Positions 24,578 through 32,309 of a stretch of 32,309 bases of DNA are shown here, in pieces. The translations under genes and the position numbers were made by a program. Below the pieces are notes generated by a model. That model did no database searches. It saw only the letters and a list, made by a program, of their open reading frames with translations, and was not told where the DNA came from. Source of the stretch: Candidatus Hydrogenedentota bacterium (GTDB taxonomy: Bacteria; Hydrogenedentota; Hydrogenedentia; Hydrogenedentales; SLHB01); contig JAAYAQ010000140.1 in the NCBI GenBank assembly GCA_012719295.1, forward strand, positions 1-32,309. The letters run 5' to 3'. How positions within the stretch are numbered: position 1 is the first letter of the stretch; each line of letters opens with the position of its first letter.

Positions 24578-27484
24578 ATGCAGAGCGGGGTTCACTCCGG
24601 TTGCCTGTCTCGAGTTCGCGCCGCGGCGCTTTCCCTGTGTTTCCTCAGCCTGTGTTTCCCGGTGAGCGCGGCGGCCGAGGCGGCAGACACCGCCGCGACG
24701 GACAACACGCACTTCGTGTGGGAGGCGCCCGGCGGCTCGGTGGTCAGCATGCCGAACGGCGCCTTCGAAGCCCGGGGCGAGGGCGGAAGAACGGTCGCGT
24801 GGCGGCTTGACCCCGGGGAACGCGCCGTGGACCCGGCCGGCATCGAAACGCGGGAAGACGGCGGCGCCCGAATTGAACGCGGCCGGCTCGCGCGCGGCGG
24901 AAACGCGCTTGCGGTTTCGTACGTGCAGGAATTGCGTGCGGAGAACGAAGCGCTTCAGGTGCGCTACACACTGACCAAGACCGGCGGCGACGCCTCCACC
25001 GCCACCGCGCTCACCATGACGCTGCCGTTCGATGTGTTTCAGGGGACGCGCCTGTTCCTGCGGCCCGGCCGTCCGGTCCGGTTTCCCGGCCATGTGCGCG
25101 CCGTCTCGGATGGCTGCCTCGTGGAAATCGCCGACGGCCGCGCGCTGGACATCCAGTTTGACGGGTTCCACCTGATGACCCTGTCCGCGCAGGACGCCGC
25201 AAGCGCCGCGCTCCGAATCGATCTGTTGCCAGACACCGGCGCCGGCCAGACGGTGAGTGCCGCAATGACCCTCCGGTTCACCGAAATGCCCGCGCGGTTG
25301 CCCGGCGAGATCACACCGTCCACGGAGGCCCTCACCCTGCGCGGCGCAACGCCCAACCGCACGCAGGTCCCCCGGTACGGCCTGTTTGAACTCGATGTGG
25401 ACCTCGCCGCCACCTGCGACAATCCCTTCGACCCCGGCCAGGTCGCGCTGGATGCCCGCTTCGTCGCTCCTTCCGGGAGATCGATCACCGTTCCGGGTTT
25501 TTACATGGTGGACTTTGCCGCCCAAACCCTCCCCGCCGGGCAGGTGCTCCATCCCGGCGGCACGCAAGGCTGGCGCGTGCGCTTCACCCCGGCGGAAACC
25601 GGCATCTATCACTACGAACTCACGGCGCGCGACAGCAGCGGCACGACGACCGGCGCCGCGGGCTCGTTCGAGGCCGTACCGTCCGAGAACCCCGGTTTCA
25701 TACGCACCAGCAGCCGTGATCCCCATTACTTCGCGTTCGACAACGGCACGTCCTACTTCCCCATCGGCCACAACCTGCCGTCCTATGCCATCACCGGCCA
25801 GACCGCTGAGCAGGCCCTGCGCACGATGGCCGCCGCGGGCGAAAACTACAACCGCCCCTGGATGTCCTCCTACACGGGCCTCGGCATCGAATGGGAACAT
25901 GCGCTGGGCTGGTACCGGCAGGACGAGGCCTGGCGCGTCGATGAAATGCTCCGGCTCGGCCAGGAACTCGGCATGTACTTCATGCTCTGCATGGACACCC
26001 ACCAGGATTTTCGCGAAGGACGGCTCTGGACCATCAACCCGTATAACGTCGCCCGGGGCGGGCCCTGCGAGACCCCCGCAGACTGGTTCTCGAACCCGGC
26101 CGCGCGCGCCGCGTACCGGAATCGCATGCGGTACACGGTCGCGCGCTGGGGTTTCTCGCCGCACATCCTCGCCTGGGAATTGGGCAACGAATTCGAGGGC
26201 TGGCCCGACACGCCCCGGGAACACCTCGCGGCATGGCACGAAGAGATGTCCGCCTGGCTCACCGCGGCGGACCCGTTCGGCCATCTCGTCACCACCAGTT
26301 TCTGGAGCAAGACGGGGCCGCCCGAATTCTGGCACATGCCCAACATCGGCATCGCCCAGACGCATTGCTACACCAATAACGACTACGGCGTCGGGCCGGT
26401 CCTGGGCGGTTATTGCGCGCATCAGGCCGCGCACTACCGGAAACCCAACCTGCTCGCCGAATTCGGCATCCGAAGCCACGAATCCACCAGTGACAAGGAT
26501 CCCGAAGGCTGGCACCTCCACAACGCCCTGTGGGCCGGCGTGATGTCGGGGTGCGCCGGCGCGCCGATGCCCTGGTGGCACGAAAACTATATCGAGCCGC
26601 TGAACCTCTACTTCCATTTCACCAGCGTCGGCCGCTTTGTGGCGGGGCTCGCGATGGACCAGGCGCGGTGGCGTCCGCTCGAAGCCCCCTCCATCGCGTA
26701 TGCCCCGGAACAGTTCGAATCCGTCCGGAAAGACGTCGAGCTCGTGCCGCAGTTTCATTGGGGAACGCCGCCCGTGAATGAGTTTGCCGTGGCCGACGAC
26801 GGCACGGTCAACGACATGGATATGCTCCCCCGCCTCCTCCAGGGGCGCGCCCATGCCGAGTTGCGCAATCCCCCGGTCTTTACCGTCCACTACCCGGAAG
26901 ACGGGCGGTTCCTGGTCCACGTCGGCCCGGTCTCCAACGCCGGGCGGCTCCGGATCCGGCTCGACGGCGAAGTGGCGCTCGAAAAGCCCCTTCCCTGCGC
27001 CGAGGGCCTGGGCAAGAAAAGCATCTGGCGGGAACAATGGAAACTCTGGGAAACAACCTACGACGAATCCTTCGGGATTGATGTGCCCAAGGGTTCCCAC
27101 CGGATTCAGGTCGACAACGACGAGGGGGTCGACTGGATTCACGTCGAGCGCTACATCTTTACCGGCTGCCAGACCCGGTCCATGGAGCCCTTGCTCGTCT
27201 ACGGCATGCAGAACGACGCGAGCGCCCTGATATGGCTGCAACACCGCGACAGCACCTGGCTCGCCCATGCCGGCAACCAGGCGCCCGCGCCCACAAAACC
27301 CGCCACCTTGACCCTGCCCGCATTCAAACCCGGCGAGTATGCTGTCGAGTGGTGGGAAACCTGGAATGCGGCCCTCACGCACCAGGAAACCGCAACGGCC
27401 GGCGCAAACGGCCTGAAGCTCGCCCTCCCGCCCATCGCGACGGATGTCGCCCTCAAGATACACCCCGTGCAGCCCGGACCCTGA
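24578..27484 (+). CDS. Secreted DUF5060-type clan GH-A-like glycoside hydrolase
   Basis: 968 residues. A signal peptide (LSLCFLSLCFPVSAAAEA) precedes an N-terminal beta-rich region of ~220 residues, a DUF5060-like beta-sandwich (~255-367, including GWRVRFTPAETGIYHYEL), and a TIM barrel (~380-720) opening with FIRTSSRDPHYFAFDNGTSYFPIGHN. The barrel has the expected clan GH-A pair: acid/base E538 in WELGNEFEGW and nucleophile E628 in LLAEFGIRS. The C-terminal ~230 residues look beta-rich and may bind carbohydrate. The enzyme probably cleaves a plant or algal polysaccharide; the linkage cannot be predicted. ATG 24578 follows AAGGAGA at seven bases. It stands alone, 195 bp after the metal operon, which looks functionally unrelated. 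Confidence 0.9.
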   Translation: MQSGVHSGCLSRVRAAALSLCFLSLCFPVSAAAEAADTAATDNTHFVWEAPGGSVVSMPNGAFEARGEGGRTVAWRLDPGERAVDPAGIETREDGGARIERGRLARGGNALAVSYVQELRAENEALQVRYTLTKTGGDASTATALTMTLPFDVFQGTRLFLRPGRPVRFPGHVRAVSDGCLVEIADGRALDIQFDGFHLMTLSAQDAASAALRIDLLPDTGAGQTVSAAMTLRFTEMPARLPGEITPSTEALTLRGATPNRTQVPRYGLFELDVDLAATCDNPFDPGQVALDARFVAPSGRSITVPGFYMVDFAAQTLPAGQVLHPGGTQGWRVRFTPAETGIYHYELTARDSSGTTTGAAGSFEAVPSENPGFIRTSSRDPHYFAFDNGTSYFPIGHNLPSYAITGQTAEQALRTMAAAGENYNRPWMSSYTGLGIEWEHALGWYRQDEAWRVDEMLRLGQELGMYFMLCMDTHQDFREGRLWTINPYNVARGGPCETPADWFSNPAARAAYRNRMRYTVARWGFSPHILAWELGNEFEGWPDTPREHLAAWHEEMSAWLTAADPFGHLVTTSFWSKTGPPEFWHMPNIGIAQTHCYTNNDYGVGPVLGGYCAHQAAHYRKPNLLAEFGIRSHESTSDKDPEGWHLHNALWAGVMSGCAGAPMPWWHENYIEPLNLYFHFTSVGRFVAGLAMDQARWRPLEAPSIAYAPEQFESVRKDVELVPQFHWGTPPVNEFAVADDGTVNDMDMLPRLLQGRAHAELRNPPVFTVHYPEDGRFLVHVGPVSNAGRLRIRLDGEVALEKPLPCAEGLGKKSIWREQWKLWETTYDESFGIDVPKGSHRIQVDNDEGVDWIHVERYIFTGCQTRSMEPLLVYGMQNDASALIWLQHRDSTWLAHAGNQAPAPTKPATLTLPAFKPGEYAVEWWETWNAALTHQETATAGANGLKLALPPIATDVALKIHPVQPGP

Positions 27485-27578
27485 GTCCCGCCGCCCCTTC
27501 GAGCGTCAAGGCCGCGGATCAAACCCGTGGATCTCGTTTCTTGTAGCGCAGGCGTCTGGCCTGCATTCTTGTCTTCTG

Positions 27579-27602
27579 GTGGACACAGTGGACACAGTGG
27601 AC
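27579..27602. repeat. Period-9 tandem repeat GTGGACACA
   Basis: Two perfect copies of GTGGACACA (27579-27587, 27588-27596) are followed by a partial copy (GTGGAC, 27597-27602). It is non-coding and lies within the hairpin cluster. Confidence 0.85.
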
Positions 27603-27809
27603 GGCCCCGCGGGAAAAGCGCTGCCGAATTTCAGAATCCTTGTGCGGGTCGCTTGGGATCGCCGAGTGCCGGAACAGTATTGCTCCCTAGCCTTTTTGCC
27701 CGGACTGCCCTTTCAGGGCGTCTCCAAAGGGGGGCGCGGAGCCGCGCCGGGGGATTGGCCATCCGATCCCACTTGTAGGGGCAGCCCCCCGTGGCTGCCC
27801 ATCCGGTTC

Positions 27810-27865
27810 GAACGGGGACACGTTGTCGCGCCGGGGCGGCGCTTGGAACATGTCCCCGTTCTTTT
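27810..27865 (+). terminator. Large hairpin followed by T-run
   Basis: A 15-bp stem (27810-27824 with 27847-27861) with a single C-A mismatch encloses a smaller hairpin (GCGCCG/CGGCGC). TTTT follows at 27862-27865. It is shaped like an intrinsic terminator but lies over 320 bp past the glycosidase stop, so it may be part of the repeat cluster rather than that gene's own terminator. Confidence 0.5.
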
Positions 27866-27957
27866 CAGGCGGCTGCAGACTCTGAGCCCTCCGTGGCCGA
27901 TCTCTTCCAAAACACGAGCGCCGAACGCCGCGCCGGCTTACCCGCCAGGAACGGATC

Positions 27958-27966
27958 TGCTATAGT
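27958..27966 (+). promoter_or_regulatory. Extended -10 promoter
   Basis: TGCTATAGT is an extended -10 (TGn plus a hexamer matching five of six positions of TATAAT). The -35 is poor (TTACCC). It would start transcription near 27973, about 33 nt before the small membrane protein gene. Confidence 0.55.
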
Positions 27967-28005
27967 GGATGCCGCAGTGCGTATGCGGAAGCCGAGGAAC
28001 GGGTC

Positions 28006-28194
28006 ATGCGCGATGTAATGAAGGCGGTTGAACTGATAGGCGGCGTCGGCGGTCTGCTGGCAGTGGTCTGCGGCGGCGCGGCTCTCGTGCTGGGGTACAC
28101 GGGGGCGGGCGCGGCGGCCATCAAATACGGCGCGATCGCGTTCATCATCGGGATCGCGGTGAAGCTTACCCGGCGCCTGGTGCTTCCCGACTGA
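28006..28194 (+). CDS. Small two-helix membrane protein, unknown
   Basis: 62 residues; family not recognised. Two hydrophobic, glycine-rich helices (~8-30 and ~38-52) are followed by a short basic end (KLTRRLVLPD). ATG 28006 has GAGGAA about eight bases upstream and a promoter-like extended -10 before it. The next gene follows after 30 bp, with its own strong ribosome site, so the two are likely co-transcribed. Small size leaves some doubt that it is real, but hydrophobicity, promoter and spacing support it. Confidence 0.6.
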   Translation: MRDVMKAVELIGGVGGLLAVVCGGAALVLGYTGAGAAAIKYGAIAFIIGIAVKLTRRLVLPD

Positions 28195-28224
28195 GACGTC
28201 CGGTCCTTGCGGAAGGAGACACCC

Positions 28225-28605
28225 ATGTGGAAGAAGTTCAAAGGCCTGTTTGTGCCGTCCCCCGAGAGCCAGGCGGCCTGGCGGGTGTTCCTGCGCATTG
28301 AATCCGCCGTGCTGTTTGTGGCGGCGCTGGCCCTGTTCTGGAAGCTGGCCGTCCCGCCGCCCCGGTGGGGCCTGTTCGTCCTGTTCGCGCTCCTCCCCGA
28401 AACCGGCTGGTTCGCCTACCTGTACCACAGGAAACCGTCACGCTGGCCGGCGCTGATCTACAACGCCGTGCATTCCTACGTCACGCCCATCCTGCTGCTG
28501 ATGCTGCTGTGGAAGTTCGCGCCGCTCTATCTGCTGGGCTGGGTGGCGAACATCGCCTTTCTGCGCGTGCTCGGGTTCGGGTTCCACGCGCCGCCGCGCG
28601 CCTGA
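28225..28605 (+). CDS. DUF4260-like membrane protein
   Basis: 126 residues. Three to four hydrophobic segments are visible, with the pattern FLRIESAVLFVAALALFWKL, then LLPETGWFAYLY, then YNAVHSYVTPILLL and a GWVANIAFLRVLGFGFH end. This order (E in the first helix, YN-x-VHSYV, R-x-LG-x-G near the end) fits what I know of DUF4260, a family without established function. The frame opens at TTG 28207; ATG 28225 is chosen because AAGGAG is seven bases before it. It ends 30 bp from the convergent fprA-like gene. Confidence 0.75.
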   Translation: MWKKFKGLFVPSPESQAAWRVFLRIESAVLFVAALALFWKLAVPPPRWGLFVLFALLPETGWFAYLYHRKPSRWPALIYNAVHSYVTPILLLMLLWKFAPLYLLGWVANIAFLRVLGFGFHAPPRA

Positions 28606-28635
28606 TCCGCCGGGACGCCCCGCAATCCACGGCCC

Positions 28636-30012
28636 CTACCGGCGGCACACCTCGAGAAAATCTTCGAGCCGCGTAAACTTCTCCCGGGGTTTGCCCGCCT
28701 GCTGGCCCCGCGCGATTTCCTCCGCATCGATGGCTTGCCAGTCGGCATAGGTCACGACCCGCACCCCGCGGTCGCGGAGCAACCGCGCCACGTCAAGACT
28801 GTCGCGCCGCGGACACGGCGGGAGCGAGGGCATGTCGTCGAGAAGCGCTTTGATCGTTTCCGCGCTGTCGGGTTTGTTCGTGCCGATGATGCCGCTCGGG
28901 CCGCGCTTGATCCATCCCGCCGCATACAGACCGGGAATCGGGCTGCCGCCTTCGAGGATGCGGCCCTGAACGTTCGGGAACACGCCGCGTTTCTCGTCAA
29001 ACGGCACGCCGGGGATGGCAATGCCGCGATACCCCACGCTGCGAAACACCAGACCGCATGCCAGCGTTTCCGTTTCACCGGTGCCCCGGGCCCGGAGATG
29101 GAACGGCTCGCCCTCGAGCGCGTTTCGTTCAAACTCCACCGATTCCACCCGCTCCGTGCCGTGTATTTTCACGGGACTGCGCAGAAACCGGATCTGGCAT
29201 TGTTTCGGCGCATCGGACGGCGGGCGCTGGGCGAATTCCCGCAGAATCGCGAGGTTCTTCTGGCTGTGCTTGTTATCGGGGTGGTCGAGTTCGGCCTGGC
29301 TGGCGGCATCCAGCTCGAGGTCCGCCGGAGCAACCACCGGCGCACACGCTTCGAGCGCGCCCAGTTCGCGCAATTCCTGCGACGTGAACTTGGCCTGCAC
29401 CGGGCCCCGGCGGCCGACAAGATAGATGCGACGGATCCGGCTCGCAGCCAGCGCTTCGAGCGCGTGCTGCGCGATGTCGGTGTCTTTCAGCTCGTTGACG
29501 GTCTTCGACAGGATGCGGCACACGTCGACCGCGACATTGCCCTGCCCCACAATTACGGCCACCTCCGAAGCGAGATCAAACACGCGGTCGCAATAGTCCG
29601 GGTGGCCGTTGTACCAGCCCACAAACTCGGTCGCGGTGTGGCTGCCCGGCAAGGATTCGCCGGGCACCTCAAGCCGACGGTCGGTCTCGGCCCCGCACGC
29701 AAAAAGCACGACGTCGTAATACTGCCGCAGTTCGTCCACCGCGATATCGCGCCCGACCTGCACGTTGCCGAAAAACTGAAACCCTTCGTGCGCGGCAATC
29801 CGGTCGAAGATCCGCGTCACCGTCTTGATCTTGGGATGATCCGGCGCCACCCCGCCCCGCACCAGCCCGAACGGGACGGGCAGCCGGTCGAACATGTCGA
29901 TCCGCACCGGCACGGCGGCCTTGTACAGGGACTCCGCCGCGTAAAAACCGCTCGGCCCGCTGCCGACAATCGCCACCCGTAACGGGCATTCGTGGGTCCC
30001 TGTGGCGTGCAT
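28636..30012 (-). CDS. fprA: FprA-type ferredoxin/adrenodoxin-NADP reductase
   Basis: 458 residues, matching mycobacterial FprA and mitochondrial adrenodoxin reductase in length and layout. It transfers electrons between NADP(H) and ferredoxin through FAD. Seen: the FAD-binding [34 protein letters not shown], the NADP-binding [37 protein letters not shown], and the late flavin motif [14 protein letters not shown]. The open frame reaches 30066; ATG 30012 is favoured by AGGAG five bases before it. It lies 110 bp downstream of the RND permease on the same strand and is convergent with the DUF4260-like gene. No ferredoxin or P450 gene is adjacent, so its electron partner must be elsewhere. Confidence 0.94.
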   Translation of the reverse strand: MHATGTHECPLRVAIVGSGPSGFYAAESLYKAAVPVRIDMFDRLPVPFGLVRGGVAPDHPKIKTVTRIFDRIAAHEGFQFFGNVQVGRDIAVDELRQYYDVVLFACGAETDRRLEVPGESLPGSHTATEFVGWYNGHPDYCDRVFDLASEVAVIVGQGNVAVDVCRILSKTVNELKDTDIAQHALEALAASRIRRIYLVGRRGPVQAKFTSQELRELGALEACAPVVAPADLELDAASQAELDHPDNKHSQKNLAILREFAQRPPSDAPKQCQIRFLRSPVKIHGTERVESVEFERNALEGEPFHLRARGTGETETLACGLVFRSVGYRGIAIPGVPFDEKRGVFPNVQGRILEGGSPIPGLYAAGWIKRGPSGIIGTNKPDSAETIKALLDDMPSLPPCPRRDSLDVARLLRDRGVRVVTYADWQAIDAEEIARGQQAGKPREKFTRLEDFLEVCRR

Positions 30013-30122
30013 CACTGCTCCTGGAATGGGTTGAATTTCGTGTGCCTTCTTCCGGCGATACCGCATACGGCGAAGAACAGGCGGAACGCGTCCCGTATTT
30101 CATGACCGCGGCACACGGCGGC

Positions 30123-32309
30123 TCACTTCGCGGAAGTCAGTTCCCGGGGTGCCGCGGCCTTCACGCCCGGCACAACCGCGCGGCCGGCGCGGGTCACGTA
30201 ACGCCGCACATCGTCAATACCCAGATACATCGCCGGCACGATAACCAGGGTCACCGCGGTCCCGAACAGAATGCCGAACCCCAGAGACAGCGCCATCGGG
30301 ATCAGGAATTTCGCCTGCCGCGACGTCTCGAAAATCATCGGCGCCAGACCGCCAAACGTGGTCAGCGTGGTCAGCATGATCGGACGAAAACGCTGCACCG
30401 CCGCGGAATGAATCGCGTCGTGGTGCGACAGGCCCTCCTCGCGTTCGCGGAAGTTGGCGAAGTCGATCATCACCAGCGCGTCGTTCACCACCACGCCCGC
30501 CAGCGCCACGATGCCGAACATGCTCGGAATCGACAGATCGTACCCCATTATGAGGTGGCCCAGAAACGCGCCCACAATGCCGAAAGGAATGCTCAGCATG
30601 ACCACCAGCGGCTGGGTGTAGCTCCGGAACGGAATGGCCAGCATCGCGTAGATCGCCATCAGGGCCAGGATGAACGTGACCTTGAGGCTTCCCATGCTCT
30701 CGCGGATCTCCGCCTGGTGCCCTTCAAACGAATACGAGAGCCCCGGACGCTCGCGCAGGAATTCGGGCAGCACGTTCTCCTGAAGGTCGGTGAGCACTTC
30801 CCCGGCGCGGCTGCGCGGCGTGATGTCGGCCGACACTTCGACCACGCGGCGGCCGTTGCGGCGATCAATGGTGGTGTAGGCTCGCCCGCGGTTGATCTCG
30901 GCGATCTCGCGGAACGGCACATAGGCGCCTGCGGGCGTCCGGATCATCAGCGACTGGATCGTATGCTCCGACGAGCGTTCGTCCTCGGGCAGGCGCACCA
31001 TCACCTTGATCTCGTTCCGGCCCCGTTGCTGGCGCAACACCTCGGCCCCATAGAACGCATACCGCACCTGCCGGGCAACATCGCGCGGCGTCAGCCCCAG
31101 GCTCTTGCCTTCCGGCTTCAACGTAAAGTCGAGCTGTTCCTTGCCGGGCTGGAAACCATCGTCCACGTCGTCCACGCCGGGGTACGTCGCGAGGATTTCG
31201 GCCAACTCGCCGCTCGCCTGTTCGAGCATGTCAATGTTGCGGTGGCTGAGCTCGACCGCCAGCGGCCGGCCCCAGCTTCCCGGCCCGCCGGAATCCGACG
31301 CGAACCGCAGGTATTCCACGCCCGGAACCTCGCCCACGGTCGCGCGCCACCGTTGCGCGAATTCCGACGTGCTCATGATCGCTTCGCGGATGTCGGGCTC
31401 GGCGAGTTCGACGCGCATCCGCCCCGTGTGGCTCCCCGTCATGCCAATGTCGGCCGTGATCGACACCACCAGCTCCGGATGACCCGACTCCGCAATGACC
31501 TTCTCCGCACCCGCCTGAAGACGGTCCATGATGGCTTCGGTCTTCGCGACCGGCGAGCCGTACGGCAAGACCACCTGCGCGTCGGCATAGTCCGATTCGA
31601 TGATGGGAAATTGCTGGAAGCCCATCCGGCCGCTCAAGGCATACGACAGGCTCAGCGCAAGCGCGCCAATACCCACCGCGATCGTGATGTACCGGTGCCG
31701 CAGCGCATATTCCAGCGCCGGGCCGTAGTAGTCTCGCACCCAGTGCAGAAACCGGCGGCTGAACGCCTGCTGTTTCCCGTGCAGCCAGCGCTTGATGCCC
31801 TTTCGCGCCCGGTCCTGATGATGCGCCAGCTGCGAGGGCAGAACGTACAGGCTCTCGATCAGCGAGATCACAAAAACCACGCACACCACCACGGGGATCA
31901 TCTGAAACGTCTTGCCAACGTACCCCGGAATGAAATAAATGGGCACGAACCCCACAATATTCGTCAGCACGCTGAAGATGACCGGCGACGCGACTTCCCG
32001 TGTGCCGCGAATCGCCGCCTCGATGAACGGCAGGCCTTCCTGATGATAATAGTAGATGTTCTCGCCCACCACGATGTTGGTGTCCACCACGATCCCCAGC
32101 GCGATGATGAAGCCGAACAGCGACATCATGTTGATCGTCACGTCGCCCGCCGGAAGAAACAGAAAAGAGCCCATGAACGATACCGGCACGCCCATCATGA
32201 CCCAGAACGCCAGGCGCGCTTCCAGGAACACGCCCAGCAGCACCAGTACCAGCACCAGCCCCAGGACACCGTTCTTGACCAGCAGATCGACGCGCTGGCG
32301 GTAGGTTTC
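30123..32309 (-). CDS. HAE1-type RND efflux permease, C-terminal part (N-terminus beyond window)
   Basis: About 728 residues are visible; the frame is open to the right edge, so roughly the first third is missing. It is an inner-membrane, proton-driven pump of the hydrophobe/amphiphile type. Seen: GIVVDTNIVVGEN (TM4), in which the second of AcrB's paired aspartates is threonine; a central periplasmic region (RQVRYAFYGAEVLRQQRGRN); GVVVNDALVMIDF (TM10); and the C-terminal RFRPIMLTTLTTFGGL segment. A short cytoplasmic tail ends in TSAK. This is a different subfamily from the CusA pump at 18-22 kb. The adaptor and outer-membrane genes, if linked, would be upstream beyond the window. The stop is 110 bp before fprA. 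Confidence 0.93.
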   Translation of the reverse strand, partial: ETYRQRVDLLVKNGVLGLVLVLVLLGVFLEARLAFWVMMGVPVSFMGSFLFLPAGDVTINMMSLFGFIIALGIVVDTNIVVGENIYYYHQEGLPFIEAAIRGTREVASPVIFSVLTNIVGFVPIYFIPGYVGKTFQMIPVVVCVVFVISLIESLYVLPSQLAHHQDRARKGIKRWLHGKQQAFSRRFLHWVRDYYGPALEYALRHRYITIAVGIGALALSLSYALSGRMGFQQFPIIESDYADAQVVLPYGSPVAKTEAIMDRLQAGAEKVIAESGHPELVVSITADIGMTGSHTGRMRVELAEPDIREAIMSTSEFAQRWRATVGEVPGVEYLRFASDSGGPGSWGRPLAVELSHRNIDMLEQASGELAEILATYPGVDDVDDGFQPGKEQLDFTLKPEGKSLGLTPRDVARQVRYAFYGAEVLRQQRGRNEIKVMVRLPEDERSSEHTIQSLMIRTPAGAYVPFREIAEINRGRAYTTIDRRNGRRVVEVSADITPRSRAGEVLTDLQENVLPEFLRERPGLSYSFEGHQAEIRESMGSLKVTFILALMAIYAMLAIPFRSYTQPLVVMLSIPFGIVGAFLGHLIMGYDLSIPSMFGIVALAGVVVNDALVMIDFANFREREEGLSHHDAIHSAAVQRFRPIMLTTLTTFGGLAPMIFETSRQAKFLIPMALSLGFGILFGTAVTLVIVPAMYLGIDDVRRYVTRAGRAVVPGVKAAAPRELTSAK

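Larger units (their letters stand above)
27541..27865. repeat. Cluster of intergenic hairpins (REP/MITE-like)
   Basis: The 521 bp between the glycosidase stop and the next gene (27485-28005) hold no credible CDS but at least five separate short inverted repeats: GCAGGC/GCCTGC (27548-27564), GCCCT/AGGGC (27707-27719), GGCGCGG/CCGCGCC (27733-27748), GGGCAGCC/GGCTGCCC (27779-27800) and a 15-bp one (27810-27861). The density and variety of cassettes suggest a mosaic of dispersed genomic repeats rather than a single element. Copies elsewhere in the genome cannot be seen from here. Confidence 0.6.

Noticed and set aside
24560-27463. 967-residue minus-strand frame antisense to the glycosidase
   Set aside because: Low-complexity shadow in a high-GC gene; the plus-strand product has signal peptide, DUF5060 and catalytic glutamates.
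27579-27602. Start of a CRISPR array
   Set aside because: Units are 9 bp with no spacers and no cas genes are present.
27804-27815. GGTTCGAAC, like a tRNA T-loop
   Set aside because: No acceptor stem, anticodon arm or D-arm can be drawn around it; it is part of the 15-bp hairpin.

Overview
The window is a high-GC, densely coded stretch of chromosome-like bacterial DNA of Gram-negative type (outer-membrane efflux factor, periplasmic adaptor, RND pumps, PEP-CTERM protein). Twin-arginine signals on a sulfatase and a Gfo/Idh/MocA oxidoreductase, a DUF5060-type glycoside hydrolase and hairpin-rich intergenic DNA resemble uncultured polysaccharide-degrading lineages such as Hydrogenedentota or the Planctomycetota/Verrucomicrobiota group. 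That placement is an inference, because no rRNA or other phylogenetic anchor lies in the window.

Layout. 1-3.7 kb: end of a sugar isomerase, a Tat-exported sulfatase, then a PEP-CTERM protein behind a sigma-54-type promoter with an upstream 37-bp palindrome. 3.7-5.7 kb (minus strand): a three-gene unit of membrane protein, DHDPS/NAL-family aldolase and STAS protein, ending at a terminator shared with the PEP-CTERM gene. 5.7-9.7 kb: greA, a terminator, a stable leader hairpin and carB. 9.8-14.1 kb: signalling genes, namely a membrane PAS protein with a histidine-kinase dimerisation helix that has lost its histidine, a convergent PHP phosphoesterase, and an overlapping pair of response regulator-PP2C phosphatase and STAS antagonist (partner switching). 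14.1-15.4 kb (minus): Gfo/Idh/MocA oxidoreductase.

15.6-24.4 kb: a five-gene heavy-metal (probably Cu/Ag) efflux operon. It encodes a small exported Cys-rich protein, a CusB-type adaptor with two heavy-metal-binding motifs and a C-terminal DUF3347, an enlarged CusA-type pump, a CusC-type outer-membrane factor, and an exported protein of three 62-residue TRASH-like Cys repeats. Overlaps and short gaps link the last four genes. This is the most distinctive system here; the Cys-rich first gene and the triple-repeat last gene are the least familiar parts.

24.6-27.5 kb: a large secreted glycoside hydrolase. 27.5-28.0 kb: a non-coding cluster of at least five hairpins and a period-9 tandem repeat. 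28.0-28.6 kb: two small membrane proteins (one DUF4260). 28.6-32.3 kb (minus): an FprA-type ferredoxin-NADP reductase downstream of an HAE1-type RND permease that runs off the right edge.

I saw no tRNA, rRNA, CRISPR array, transposase or integrase. Most long antisense frames are high-GC shadows.
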